A DNA stretch of 64,000 nt from Thermoproteota archaeon (GCA_027491485.1 JAOZGR010000001.1:186001-250000); one strand, 5' to 3'; counted from the first letter of the stretch, positions 51,373-60,237 are shown. Notes: generated by a model not told the origin, from the letters alone. Numbers and translations are program-made.

Positions 51373-51393
51373 CTTCGACTAATCTAGAGGACC

Positions 51394-51406
51394 ATTTAAA
51401 TAAAGG
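51394..51406. promoter_or_regulatory. Shared TATA region between polB and the 51439 gene
   Basis: ATTTAAATAAAGG contains the symmetric ATTTAAAT. It is placed at -27 for polB on the minus strand and about -38 for the plus-strand gene, so it may serve both. Confidence 0.4.
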
Positions 51407-51438
51407 ATATTCACCAAGGTGATTGAATGGTGTAGCCC

Positions 51439-52410
51439 ATGAGAAAGACCCTAATTGTAATCTTAGCAGCAGTAATGCTCTTTATCCAGGTATTTCAAGC
51501 ACAATCCGTAAGGCCCTTACCGCAGATAACGATAGAGGTGCATGAGGATCTATCTGTTACCCTAAAGGCCAATGTCTTCAGAGTTATCCATGCGCCAGAG
51601 ACTCTTTACTTCTCAAATACCTTAAGAGCACCTATTCTGAGCTGGATACGTTATAAAGGGAATTTAACAGCTAACTTAACTCAAAATGGCCTAATAGGTG
51701 TCTATACAATGTTAGCTATACCAAGACCGGGTGACCCTGCTAGAAGAGCTAGCTTCTTCCCAGTAGCGGCCTCTAAGGGCCAATTTGACAATACTACAGT
51801 CCATACAATGATGAGCTTCTTTTATGGTAAGAGCTATCTTCTGTTATTCGGTCTTAGGTGGAAATTTGTAAATGCAACGTATGCAGTAGCGCCCCGCGTG
51901 AACTTTACAGGGGTAAGTTCGATAGCCTCCGTGTCCTCAAGGAATCCGAAGATTAAGTACATCCATATGTCCTTCGACACAGAGACTCAAGAGGCCACCA
52001 AAGCCCTAATAGTTAATTACAATCTCACCGTGGAAAGTCTGCCTTTAGAGTTAAAGAAGAGCCCTCAGGGATATTACTTTCTCGACTTGACCCCTATAAC
52101 CATCACCCTTCCGGATGACATAGCTGCTAACCTATGGGTGAACTTCACGGATCCCAAGATAGGTATATTAGGAGGAACACCACCACCAAAGGTAGTTTTG
52201 TGGAATAGTGCTCTCTGGGAGTTTGTACCTCAACTTCAAGAGAGAGGAAAATCCCTCCTAGTGATCATTGAGAGGACAGAGCCTAGCTTTCCAGCATCAC
52301 TAGTCATGATAGCTGTAATCCCTCCAATAGTAGTAGGAGCCTATCTCTTCTGGAGGGTTAAGTTATTAGAAGGAAGGAAAAAGAGAAAAGAGAGTAAATC
52401 TACAGGATAA
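51439..52410 (+). CDS. Secreted, C-terminally anchored hypothetical protein
   Basis: The 323-residue protein has a signal peptide (MRKTLIVILAAVMLFIQVFQAQS) and a C-terminal membrane helix (SLVMIAVIPPIVVGAYLFW) followed by a basic tail. The outer domain has many N-glycosylation sequons (NLTANLT, NATYA, NYNLT, NFT) and is beta-rich. I recognise no domain. It is a probable cell-surface protein of unknown role. It overlaps the convergent phosphoglycolate phosphatase gene by 11 bases. Confidence 0.65.
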   Translation: MRKTLIVILAAVMLFIQVFQAQSVRPLPQITIEVHEDLSVTLKANVFRVIHAPETLYFSNTLRAPILSWIRYKGNLTANLTQNGLIGVYTMLAIPRPGDPARRASFFPVAASKGQFDNTTVHTMMSFFYGKSYLLLFGLRWKFVNATYAVAPRVNFTGVSSIASVSSRNPKIKYIHMSFDTETQEATKALIVNYNLTVESLPLELKKSPQGYYFLDLTPITITLPDDIAANLWVNFTDPKIGILGGTPPPKVVLWNSALWEFVPQLQERGKSLLVIIERTEPSFPASLVMIAVIPPIVVGAYLFWRVKLLEGRKKRKESKSTG

Positions 52411-53104
52411 ACCTTCTAACAATTTTTAGGGCGATTGCTAGGCTATATCCATAGCCAGGACCGCCAGCAACTATATCAGCACTCCTTCTAACTTCTTCTG
52501 GTGCGTTGGGCAGGGATATTGATATCCCTGCTATTGAGAACATGTCTAGATCATTATAGGAATCTCCAATGACAGCGGTTTCCTTGTAATCTATACCCAT
52601 TCTATCACAGAGCACCTTGAGCCCTTTCCCTTTGTTGATACCCAAAGGCATTATATGAACTGCATAACCACTAGATGTAATGTTAACATTTAATTTTCTC
52701 CTTGATAATTCCTCAGCTAGGAATTTCTGCTTATCAGGGCCTATTCTTAACGCAATATCAACTATTCTGAACCTAGAGTCCTCTGAGAGATATCTGTCAT
52801 ATCCAATCTCCTTCAGGAGTTTCATTACTTCCTTCATTACCTCGCTGCTTTCCTCAGTGATGTACACCTCATTGTCCAAGTAAACAACGCCCCCATTCTC
52901 CGCGATCCCAGCAATTCTCTTACAAGGCCTCAGATATTTCGAGAGAGCGTAGGCTATAGGGTATGGATTTCCAGTAACTAGAGCAATAGGGACATTCTTT
53001 CCTAGCTGACGAAGAGCCTTAACTGCACCTAAGTGTATATATGGCTTCTCATGGGTTAGGGTACCATCTATATCGACAGCTACTAACTTGACGACCTTCA
53101 GCAT
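52400..53104 (-). CDS. Phosphoglycolate phosphatase (archaeal HAD type)
   Basis: The 234-residue enzyme dephosphorylates 2-phosphoglycolate. HAD motif I is AVDIDGTLTHE, motif II ALVTGNPYP, motif III the lysine in NKGKGLKVL, and motif IV AVIGDSYNDLDMF. The C2-type cap lies between motifs II and III, as in the archaeal phosphoglycolate phosphatase/Cof-like group. Glycolate made here could feed the GlcD/GlcF-like oxidase at 56-58 kb; this pairing is inferred. It diverges from the ribosomal protein cluster. Confidence 0.88.
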   Translation of the reverse strand: MLKVVKLVAVDIDGTLTHEKPYIHLGAVKALRQLGKNVPIALVTGNPYPIAYALSKYLRPCKRIAGIAENGGVVYLDNEVYITEESSEVMKEVMKLLKEIGYDRYLSEDSRFRIVDIALRIGPDKQKFLAEELSRRKLNVNITSSGYAVHIMPLGINKGKGLKVLCDRMGIDYKETAVIGDSYNDLDMFSIAGISISLPNAPEEVRRSADIVAGGPGYGYSLAIALKIVRRFIL

Positions 53105-53105
53105 G

Positions 53106-53114
53106 TTTTATAAA
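53106..53114 (+). promoter_or_regulatory. TATA box of the L22 ribosomal protein operon
   Basis: TTTTATAAA begins 47 bases before the TTG start of L22. The transcript would start near 53137, and GAAGGGAGGT at 53135-53144 provides the ribosome-binding site. Confidence 0.5.
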
Positions 53115-53152
53115 CGCCCCCACCTATGCCAATTGAAGGGAGGTAAAGAAGG

Positions 53153-53626
53153 TTGCCATCATGGGGATACTCATACAGCGCCAAAGGCGAGCGAGAGGCT
53201 ATGGCTTCTGGAAGAGACTTAAGAGTCTCGTTTAAGGAAACAGTGGAGCTTCTTAGAGAGATTAGGGGCAAGAAGCTGTCCGAAGCCTATCAGATTTTGG
53301 ATGATGTAATCGCTCTAAAGAGGGCAGTACCTTTTAAGAGATTCAAGAGGGGAATACCTCATAGAAAGGAACTTACGGGATGGAAAGCAGGTAGATATCC
53401 AGTTAAAGCCGCAAAACTAGTTAAGAAGGTATTGAAGAGCGCTGAACATAACGCTATGAATAAAGACTTAGATCCTGAGAACCTTTACATCAAGCATGCT
53501 GCAGCCCAAGTAGGAAGTAAGCTGAAGAGAATATTCCCAAGAGCTTACGGTAGGGCTACCCCCAAATATGAGCAATTAGTTCATGTTGAGATAGTTCTGG
53601 AGGAAAGGGAGGTTGAGGAAGAATGA
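53153..53626 (+). CDS. rpl22: Ribosomal protein uL22
   Basis: The 157-residue protein is archaeal-length L22, which lines the exit tunnel. It contains LRVSFKETVELLREIRGKKLSEAYQILDDVI, FKRGIPHRK and the C-terminal GRATPKYEQLVHVEIVLEE. The start TTG is nine bases after GGGAGGT. It starts the cluster L22-S3-L29-p29-S17 and overlaps S3 by four bases (ATGA). Confidence 0.96.
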   Translation: MPSWGYSYSAKGEREAMASGRDLRVSFKETVELLREIRGKKLSEAYQILDDVIALKRAVPFKRFKRGIPHRKELTGWKAGRYPVKAAKLVKKVLKSAEHNAMNKDLDPENLYIKHAAAQVGSKLKRIFPRAYGRATPKYEQLVHVEIVLEEREVEEE

Positions 53627-54432
53627 GTAGTGTGAAAACAGTTCCCACCTATAAGAAATTCATACATGAGGGGATAATTAGGTACTCTCTACATGAGCTT
53701 CTAGAAAGGGTCGCTGAAAAGGCTGGGTTTCACGGGGTCGATATATCTTCCACCCCAGTAAGGGATGTCATAACGGTCTATGTAGAGAGACCAGGGATTG
53801 TCATAGGTAGAGGCGGTAGAGCTTCCAAGAGGATCGGAGAAATGATAAAGGAAACCCTAGGTATAGCCAATCCCTATATACAGGCAAGAAAAGTTGAAGA
53901 ACCATTTCTAAGCGCTAGAATTGTGGCGAGTTACATAGCTAGGAGGATAGCAAAGGGTGAGAGGCATAAGAGAGTTGCATTCTCTGCTCTAAGAAGAGTT
54001 ATGATGGCTGGCGCTAAGGGAGTTGAGATAAGGTTGTCAGGTAAGTTTGGGAGCCAGAGGGCTAGAGAAGAGAGATTCAGGGCTGGAGTTATATATAGAT
54101 GTGGACAAAGTCAGATAGAAAAAGTTGATTATGCTGTAAAACATGTATTAATGCCTCAAGGAGTGATAGGAGTAAGAGTGAGAATAGTAAGGCCTGATGT
54201 CGAAAGCCCGGACTCTATAGTGATTAAAGAGGAGAAGATAGAGGAAATAAGGCAGAGGGTGAAAGAGGAGAAGGAAAAGCTAATAGAATCAGAGATTATG
54301 GAGGTTGAAGTCCCTGAAGAAATTTCCGAGGAGGTAGAATTAGTTTCATCAGAGGGCACTTCTCAGGAGAGTGAGGAAGAGCAGGTAATCAAGAGCGAGG
54401 AGGTGAGTGAGGATGCCGTCCAAGAAAGTTGA
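53623..54432 (+). CDS. rps3: Ribosomal protein uS3
   Basis: The 269-residue protein has the KH domain with PGIVIGRGGRASKRIGEMI and the C-terminal domain with RRVMMAGAKGVEIRLSGKFGSQRAREERF. The last 50-60 residues are a glutamate/serine-rich acidic tail (EVELVSSEGTSQESEEEQ) beyond the usual core, as in some archaea. The L29 start overlaps its 3' end by 20 bases. Confidence 0.96.
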   Translation: MSSVKTVPTYKKFIHEGIIRYSLHELLERVAEKAGFHGVDISSTPVRDVITVYVERPGIVIGRGGRASKRIGEMIKETLGIANPYIQARKVEEPFLSARIVASYIARRIAKGERHKRVAFSALRRVMMAGAKGVEIRLSGKFGSQRAREERFRAGVIYRCGQSQIEKVDYAVKHVLMPQGVIGVRVRIVRPDVESPDSIVIKEEKIEEIRQRVKEEKEKLIESEIMEVEVPEEISEEVELVSSEGTSQESEEEQVIKSEEVSEDAVQES

Positions 54433-54616
54433 GGAACTAAGAGGCTCCACAGATGAGGAGCTAATAGAGAAACTTAGGGAGATAGAGAGAGAAATATTTC
54501 TCTTAGAAGCTAAGAGGCTGATGGGTGCTGCTGAAAAGATACATCTGAGCAAAGCACTGAGGAGGGAAAAAGCGAGGATACTCACTATACTAAGAGAGAG
54601 GGGGATAAAGCTATAG
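54413..54616 (+). CDS. rpl29: Ribosomal protein uL29
   Basis: The 67-residue protein is a two-helix L29 with STDEELIEKLREIEREIFLLEAKR and KALRREKARILTILRERG. The ATG at 54413 follows GAGGTGAGTGAGG inside the S3 gene; GTG 54407 is the alternative. Its stop overlaps the likely reading frame of RNase P p29. Confidence 0.93.
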   Translation: MPSKKVEELRGSTDEELIEKLREIEREIFLLEAKRLMGAAEKIHLSKALRREKARILTILRERGIKL

Positions 54617-54885
54617 CTCCGATAAAACCATCAAACATACTTTACCATGAGTTAATAGGATTGGAGGTATGTCTCTTGTCTACTCCTAATATGGCTGAGT
54701 ATGGTATCAGGGGGAGAATTATCTATGAGACTAGGAATGCGCTGCTGATTAGGACTTCCAAGGGAGATGTAATGATAATGAAAGGAAAGAGGTTGTTTTT
54801 ATTTAGGTTACCTAGTGGTAGAGAAGTTGTGGTATTGGGAGATAAACTTATAGGGAGGCCTGAGGAAAGGGTGAAAAGGGCATGA
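54613..54885 (+). CDS. rnp1: RNase P protein p29 (Rnp1/Rpp29), start codon unusual
   Basis: This Sm-like subunit of archaeal RNase P pairs with Rpp21 and helps in tRNA 5' processing. The conserved core KPSNILYHELIGLEV begins upstream of the first ordinary start (TTG 54661). The rest includes GIRGRIIYETRNALLIRTSKG and LPSGREVVVLGDKLIGRPEERV. The frame has no ATG, GTG or TTG before that core. ATA at 54613 lies eight bases after GGGGG and overlaps the L29 stop, so AUA may be the start. A missing base in the sequence is the alternative. It overlaps S17 by four bases. Confidence 0.85.
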   Translation: MAPIKPSNILYHELIGLEVCLLSTPNMAEYGIRGRIIYETRNALLIRTSKGDVMIMKGKRLFLFRLPSGREVVVLGDKLIGRPEERVKRA

Positions 54886-55214
54886 GAAAGTTGTCTGAGA
54901 GCTTAGTAGGTGATGTTATCCCGCCTGAGAAGGAATGCGATGATGATAAGTGTCCATGGCATGGTAATATCTCCGTCAGGGAGAGGACTATAGTGGGCAG
55001 AGTGGTATCTACTAAGATGACCAGAACTGTAACTGTTCTAGTTGAATATCTACATTACAGGCCGAAGTATAAGAGATATGAGAGGAGAAGGAGTAAGATA
55101 CATGCTCACTTACCACCCTGTATTGATGTAGAGGAGGGCGATATTGTAAAGATAGTAGAAACAAGGAGGCTTGCTAAGACAGTAAGCCATGTGGTTTTGG
55201 GGAAGGTTAAGTAG
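54882..55214 (+). CDS. rps17: Ribosomal protein uS17
   Basis: The 110-residue protein has the archaeal S17 N-terminal extension with two cysteines (CDDDKCPWHGN), then VRERTIVGRVVSTKMTRTVTVLVEYLHYRPKYKRYERRRSK and HLPPCIDVEEGDIVKIVETRRLAKT. The start ATG overlaps the p29 stop. It is the last gene of the cluster here; the usual next gene L14 is absent. Its 3' end overlaps gcvT by eight bases. Confidence 0.95.
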   Translation: MRKLSESLVGDVIPPEKECDDDKCPWHGNISVRERTIVGRVVSTKMTRTVTVLVEYLHYRPKYKRYERRRSKIHAHLPPCIDVEEGDIVKIVETRRLAKTVSHVVLGKVK

Positions 55215-56307
55215 ATCTCCTCCAACCATACTTACTCTCGTCATAGAACGGCATTTTCGTCACCGTAACTGGGAACTCTTTTATACCTTTTAGTACAAGC
55301 TTAGTTCCAAGAGGAGAATATTCAGGGGAGACATAAGCCATACCTATACCAGCACCTGTGGTAGGGCTGAAGGTTCCACTAGAGACAATCCCTACCTCTT
55401 TATCTCCACTAAACAGTTTATCTCCTCTCCTTGGAGATCTTCTTGTTCCACTTGTTATCCCTACTCTCACCCTGCTGATTTCTGATCCTCTTATATTCTG
55501 TAATGCCTCCTTTCCGACGAAATACGGTTTAGACATCTTTACAGCAAAATCAAGTTTAGCTTCGAATGGATTGGTCTCTTCGTCCATATCGTTCCCATAT
55601 AGAACGAGACCTGCTTCTAGTCTGAGTATATCTCTAGCCACCAGCCCACACGGAGTTACACCTAAATTTACTAGCTCTTTGTAAATAGACTCTGCCCACT
55701 CAAAGTCACTTATTACCAACTCGTAGCCATCTTCACCCGTATACCCGGTCGTACTTATGTATAGCTCTCTTTCGTCGTATGATGTTCTGACCACCCTGAA
55801 CTTCTTCATCTCAAATTCCTTGCCTAATACTTTATGTACAAATCCCCTCGCATGAGGACCTTGTATTGCTAGCATTGTGGTTGATAGTGTTACATCTTCT
55901 ATCTCTAGATCTAAGCCCCATTCATTTAGTAGTTTGTGGAACCACTTGTAAATTTTCTCCCTATTAGCTGCATTAACTATGAAGAGGACATAGTCGTCAC
56001 TAATCTTAAACGCGATATTATCATCTTTTATGCCGCCTTTCTCGTTCAAGGTGAGGGTATATCTAGTTCTCCCATCCTTCACCTTCATATCGTTAGATGT
56101 TGCCCTCTGAAGGAATTCTAATACATCAGGACCCTTTATCAGGAACCGCCCCATATGGGACACATCAAATATCCCGGCCGAGTTTCTCACGCTTATAGCT
56201 TCTTTCAGCGAGTTAGTGTACTTCATCGGCATCTTCCAACCAGCAAATTCGAAGAATTTGCCCCCTAAACTCTCATGAAGTGAATCAAGTGGGAGCTTAA
56301 GAACCAT
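55207..56307 (-). CDS. gcvT: Aminomethyltransferase (glycine cleavage T protein)
   Basis: The 366-residue T protein takes the aminomethyl group from the H protein and makes methylene-tetrahydrofolate (or its archaeal analogue). FEFAGWKMPMKYTNSLKEA, ISVRNSAGIFDVSHMGR and FLQRATSNDMKVKDGRTRYTLTLNEKGGIKDD form the folate region. ITGYTGEDGYELV and LRLEAGLVLYGNDMDEETNP are conserved, as is the C-terminal SGTFSPTTGAGIGMAYV. The H and P proteins and lipoate enzymes are not in the window. It is convergent with S17 and diverges from the GlcD-like gene. Confidence 0.95.
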   Translation of the reverse strand: MVLKLPLDSLHESLGGKFFEFAGWKMPMKYTNSLKEAISVRNSAGIFDVSHMGRFLIKGPDVLEFLQRATSNDMKVKDGRTRYTLTLNEKGGIKDDNIAFKISDDYVLFIVNAANREKIYKWFHKLLNEWGLDLEIEDVTLSTTMLAIQGPHARGFVHKVLGKEFEMKKFRVVRTSYDERELYISTTGYTGEDGYELVISDFEWAESIYKELVNLGVTPCGLVARDILRLEAGLVLYGNDMDEETNPFEAKLDFAVKMSKPYFVGKEALQNIRGSEISRVRVGITSGTRRSPRRGDKLFSGDKEVGIVSSGTFSPTTGAGIGMAYVSPEYSPLGTKLVLKGIKEFPVTVTKMPFYDESKYGWRRST

Positions 56308-56378
56308 CAGAACACCATTATCCTTATCCGAAGGAAAAGTTATTACGTTTTTCGTATCATTTCGAATGAGGGCTAAAG

Positions 56379-57719
56379 ATGGAAAAGGAGGAGTCTGTCA
56401 TTAAGGCTATAGAGGAAATAGCCTCCCAACTTGGAGAAGAATCTGTCCTCGTTGATGATCTTGATAGGTCAGCCTACTCTTACGATGCATCGGGTATGCA
56501 AGCCGTTCCATCAGCTGTCATTAGGCCATCTACTGCAGATGACGTTTCGTTCGTTGTTGAGGTAGCTAACAAGTTCGGGATCCCTATAACCCCAAGGGGT
56601 TCTGGTACCTCCCTAGTAGGAGGTCCACTTCCAGTCAGTGGAGGATTCGTAGTTGACATGCAGAAAATGAATGGTATCATAGACAAGGACGAAGAGAATG
56701 GCCTAGTTAGGGTAGAAGCTGGTATAAATGTCAGGGAACTCAATGAGATATTCCCAGATAGATTTATGCCAATAAACCCCGATGGTGCCGGCTTCTCAAC
56801 AGTAGGAGGACTTATAGCAGAGGACTCGGCCTCGCCCCTCTCTATAAGGTATGGGACCATGGGCGACCTGCTTTACGGTGTAGAGGTCGTCCTTCCTAAT
56901 GGGGAGATAATCCTAGTTGAGTCTCCCGGTCCCCCAAGCCGTCGTAGTATTCTGAATTTGTTGGTTGGATCTGAAGGAACACTTGGTATCTTTACATCAG
57001 CTCTGCTTAGGCTACCGAGGAGACCAGAGAATAGGATTGCATATAAGATTGAGCTTACAGATATCTCAGATGCTTTAATACTGCAGGAAGAGATAGAGAA
57101 GTCGGGAATAGGTGTCTCTGCCTTTGAAGTATATCATAACTATAAGGAGTTAGTTGAGGGTGCTGGAACTGAGGCCGTAGCATTCATAGAAATATCTGGT
57201 ACTCAGGAGTGCATAGAGATCTGGGATTCTAGACTTAAGTCAATACTTGGCAATATGGAATTCCCATTCGAGTCAATGACGGAAGAGAAAGCAGATAACA
57301 TCTGGGAAGGTAGGAAGAATCTTTATGAAGTTGCTAAGGTTAGAGAGGAGGCTCTAAAAGTGGTTAGCCTGAGGGTTTATCCATCATTAGTCAGAGATAC
57401 CGTCCAAGAGGCGGATAGAACGGGGTCTCGTTTAAAATTGCCTGTTATCAGCGTTCATAATCCTCTACTTGGATGGGTAATCGTAGCATTCCTCTACAAT
57501 CCAATAGATGAGAAGGAGGTTGAGAGGGCCGAGAGGGCCGTTTCCAATGTTATAAGTAAGTCTATATCCCTCGGTGGGTCCGTAGGCTATGGATTAGGAG
57601 CGGGCATAAATAGGATAACTCAAGATATGGATGAGGGATTTGTATCTTTACTGTCGATAATTAAGGAGACCCTAGATCCAAGCTGGATAATGAATCCTGG
57701 CAAGCTAATTGAGAGGTGA
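56379..57719 (+). CDS. FAD-linked oxidase (GlcD/D-lactate dehydrogenase-like)
   Basis: The 446-residue protein has the PCMH-type FAD-binding domain. TADDVSFVVEVANKFGIPITPRGSGTSLVGGPLP leads into VVDMQKMNGIIDKDEENGLVRVEAG. GGLIAEDSASPLSIRYGTMGDLLYGVEVVLPNGEI and LLVGSEGTLGIFTSALLRL follow. The FAD-oxidase C-terminal domain ends with NPGKLIE. The enzyme oxidises glycolate or D-lactate and passes electrons to the following iron-sulphur subunit. Those two substrates cannot be told apart here. The GlcF-like gene starts at its stop codon. Confidence 0.88.
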   Translation: MEKEESVIKAIEEIASQLGEESVLVDDLDRSAYSYDASGMQAVPSAVIRPSTADDVSFVVEVANKFGIPITPRGSGTSLVGGPLPVSGGFVVDMQKMNGIIDKDEENGLVRVEAGINVRELNEIFPDRFMPINPDGAGFSTVGGLIAEDSASPLSIRYGTMGDLLYGVEVVLPNGEIILVESPGPPSRRSILNLLVGSEGTLGIFTSALLRLPRRPENRIAYKIELTDISDALILQEEIEKSGIGVSAFEVYHNYKELVEGAGTEAVAFIEISGTQECIEIWDSRLKSILGNMEFPFESMTEEKADNIWEGRKNLYEVAKVREEALKVVSLRVYPSLVRDTVQEADRTGSRLKLPVISVHNPLLGWVIVAFLYNPIDEKEVERAERAVSNVISKSISLGGSVGYGLGAGINRITQDMDEGFVSLLSIIKETLDPSWIMNPGKLIER

Positions 57720-57724
57720 TACCT

Positions 57725-58810
57725 TTGGGCGTCGACTTTAATGATGATCTAAGGAAAGAGCTAGGGAGGTGCATCGGTTGTGGTGCCTGTAATATTCCAT
57801 GCCCAATGTTCCATATAGAGGATTTAAGGGAGACTGAAGGAGCGAGAGCCAGGATAAAACTCCTATCTATGCTAGGATCAGGCAATATGGAATTGACTGA
57901 AGAGTTCCTTAGCTATATCTTCACATGCATGAACTGCGGTCTCTGCAGTAAGGTCTGCCCGGTTAATATAGACGTATTTGGTGCGATAATAAGTGCTAGA
58001 TCATCGCTAATAGACATGGGCTACGTTCCATTGGTTACTGTTGATATGAGAGAAGCTAGAAGGAGTACTGGGTCACCAATAGGAGATGGTTTAGTTAAAG
58101 GGGTATGGCTTCCTCCGGATTTTCAGCCCAGCCCCAATGCTGAGATCTTATATTTTGCAGGGTGCTGGTCCCATACAGTACCTGAGGTAGCATTAGCTTC
58201 TTATAAGTTGCTTCAGCAGATCAGTGAGAGCGTAACAACAATAGGTTTCGATGAACCTTGCTGTGGAGGCCTTATTTACGTGCTAGGTGAGAGAGATAAT
58301 GCGGAAGATTCCAAGAATACCTTAATTGAGGCCATATCCAAGCTTTCTCCAAAAAGTGTGATATCTGGATGCTCCCTTTGTACTTCAGTCTTCCCTGACT
58401 TAGGATTTACTAGCTTTTCGTCATTCATAGAGAAGATGCTTGACGAAGGTAAAATAAGGATAAGGAAGTCCTTAAAGCCGAAAAGGAACAAAATTTTTCT
58501 AATACCGTCATGCAAAGATAGTAAACTAGCATCAAGGATACTGAGTAGGATAAAGAATATAGAGCTACTTGAAGTTCCAGAATGGGTCTGCTGCGACTGC
58601 GGAGCAACGTTACTTTACTCCACAGATCCTGATAGGTTCTCTAGATGGTTAGAGAAGGTTACAGATATAGCTAGAGATTTGGAGGCTAATCAAATCGTAG
58701 TAGAAGAGCCATCATGTTATTCTATGATATTCAAGATGTTGGGCAAGAATAAACATAAGGGAGCTAAGATAGTCTCCTTCCCACACTTCCTCTTGGAGCT
58801 TATCACCTAG
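57725..58810 (+). CDS. Iron-sulphur subunit of GlcD-type oxidase (GlcF/HdrD-like)
   Basis: The protein has about 361 residues. Two 4Fe-4S ferredoxin motifs come first: CIGCGACNIPCP and CMNCGLCSKVCPVNID. Two CCG-type cysteine-rich domains follow, one with GCWSHTVPEVALASYK and DEPCCGG, the other with SCKDSKLAS and EWVCCDCGATLLY. This matches glycolate oxidase GlcF and heterodisulphide reductase D. It shuttles electrons to a quinone or another carrier. TTG 57725, four bases after GAGGTGAT, is preferred to GTG 57716. The stop overlaps that of the convergent dehydrogenase in CTAG. Confidence 0.87.
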   Translation: MGVDFNDDLRKELGRCIGCGACNIPCPMFHIEDLRETEGARARIKLLSMLGSGNMELTEEFLSYIFTCMNCGLCSKVCPVNIDVFGAIISARSSLIDMGYVPLVTVDMREARRSTGSPIGDGLVKGVWLPPDFQPSPNAEILYFAGCWSHTVPEVALASYKLLQQISESVTTIGFDEPCCGGLIYVLGERDNAEDSKNTLIEAISKLSPKSVISGCSLCTSVFPDLGFTSFSSFIEKMLDEGKIRIRKSLKPKRNKIFLIPSCKDSKLASRILSRIKNIELLEVPEWVCCDCGATLLYSTDPDRFSRWLEKVTDIARDLEANQIVVEEPSCYSMIFKMLGKNKHKGAKIVSFPHFLLELIT

Positions 58811-60237
58811 CGTACCGTAATAAACTCCTTAATGGGTAATTTATGGGTAGACAGTGGCATCCCTACAGATATGTAGATGAAACCAGCCTCTTCCACTTCT
58901 TTTGGATTAAATATCATTCTACCATCAAAGAGGATCACTGGGTCTTCAGTTTTTGTTGCTTTTCTCAGCTTTGAGAGGTTAAGGAACCTAAACTCGCTAT
59001 GGTCAGTGACAAAAGCGATTGCATCTGCACCTCTAACTGCCTCAAATATATTATTCACATATTCTCCTCCGAAAGCTTCGGTTACTAGCGGATCATACAC
59101 TTTAACTCTATGACCCTTCCTCAACAATTCTCTAACGAATGGCTCGACAGGAGATTCTCTAGAATCTGGTACATCTCCCTTATAAGTAGCACCTAAAACT
59201 GTTATAATCCCTGTTTCACCGTTCTTGATATTCCTAACTACTTCATCAAGTATAGATGCATAGTGGTATGGCATATTCGCATTCAGGTCTCTTGCCCTCT
59301 TTAAGATAATTGGCTCGTATCCATTATCTAGCGATGCCCAGTACAGAAAGAGTGGGTCCTTCGTTAGGCAGCTACCTCCCACGCCTATGCCGGGGACTAG
59401 TAAGTTAACTCTAGGATGCTTATTCGCGAGCTCCCTTACCTTCCTTACATCAATACCAAGGGTCTCACATATCCTAGCTACTTCATTTGCAAAGGCTATA
59501 TTAACATCTCTGAAAGAGTTCTCAACTAGCTTTACCACCTCAGCGGTTAATGGGTCTACCAGCTCTATTTCCCCTTTAACAAAGGTCTTATAGAGTAATT
59601 TAGTTAATTGAGCTGATCTATTATCTATAGCTCCTATTACTCTTACATTATCCACTAACTCATTGATTAGCCTTCCAGGAAGAGCCCTTTCAGGACAATA
59701 CGCTAGATATATATTATCTCCTATCCTAAAGCCACGTCTCTTAACTGTAGGTACTATAATCCCCTCAAAAGTCCCGGGAGGTAGGGTGCTCTCTATAATA
59801 ATTAGCCCTCCTTCTCTAATTACCCTTAGAGCTGTTTCTAGTGCCGAGATAACCATCCTAAGGTCAGGGCCATTCGCATTTTTTGGAGTGGGGACAGCTA
59901 TCAGCACTATATCAGATCCCATCAGATCTCTTTCGTCATTTGTTGGAATGTACTTCTCACCTAGAAGGAATGATATCAGCTCTTGTATGCCCTCTTCTCC
60001 ATCCAGTCTAGTCCTGCCCTTAGACAACTCTCTTATTAATTCTTCGTTGATATCAAAACCAAGCACTCGAAATCCAGCTTTGGCCATTAATAGAGATGTA
60101 GGTAACCCTATGTAACCTTGTCCTATCACAGAGATCCTTGCTGTTCTATTTTTTATGTCACCCTCTATGTCCTTTATTACGAACCTCCTCCTCATTTTTA
60201 TATCCGAGTTAGTGACCTGTATTGTTTCTAAAATCAT
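58807..60237 (-). CDS. UDP-sugar (ManNAc-type) 6-dehydrogenase
   Basis: The 476-residue enzyme oxidises C6 of a UDP-sugar to a uronic acid with NAD. The Rossmann motif is ISVIGQGYIGLPTSLLMAKAGF (about residues 35-56). The middle has IIIESTLPPGTFEG and YCPERALPGRLINELVDNVRVIG. ENSFRDVNIAFANEVARICE contains the conserved Asn, and VPGIGVGGSCLTKDPLFLYW has the catalytic cysteine. TYKGDVPDSRESP is the C-terminal motif. It resembles WecC-type UDP-ManNAc dehydrogenases. A start at 60195 is possible. A probable role is cell-surface glycan or protein glycosylation. Confidence 0.9.
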   Translation of the reverse strand: MILETIQVTNSDIKMRRRFVIKDIEGDIKNRTARISVIGQGYIGLPTSLLMAKAGFRVLGFDINEELIRELSKGRTRLDGEEGIQELISFLLGEKYIPTNDERDLMGSDIVLIAVPTPKNANGPDLRMVISALETALRVIREGGLIIIESTLPPGTFEGIIVPTVKRRGFRIGDNIYLAYCPERALPGRLINELVDNVRVIGAIDNRSAQLTKLLYKTFVKGEIELVDPLTAEVVKLVENSFRDVNIAFANEVARICETLGIDVRKVRELANKHPRVNLLVPGIGVGGSCLTKDPLFLYWASLDNGYEPIILKRARDLNANMPYHYASILDEVVRNIKNGETGIITVLGATYKGDVPDSRESPVEPFVRELLRKGHRVKVYDPLVTEAFGGEYVNNIFEAVRGADAIAFVTDHSEFRFLNLSKLRKATKTEDPVILFDGRMIFNPKEVEEAGFIYISVGMPLSTHKLPIKEFITVR

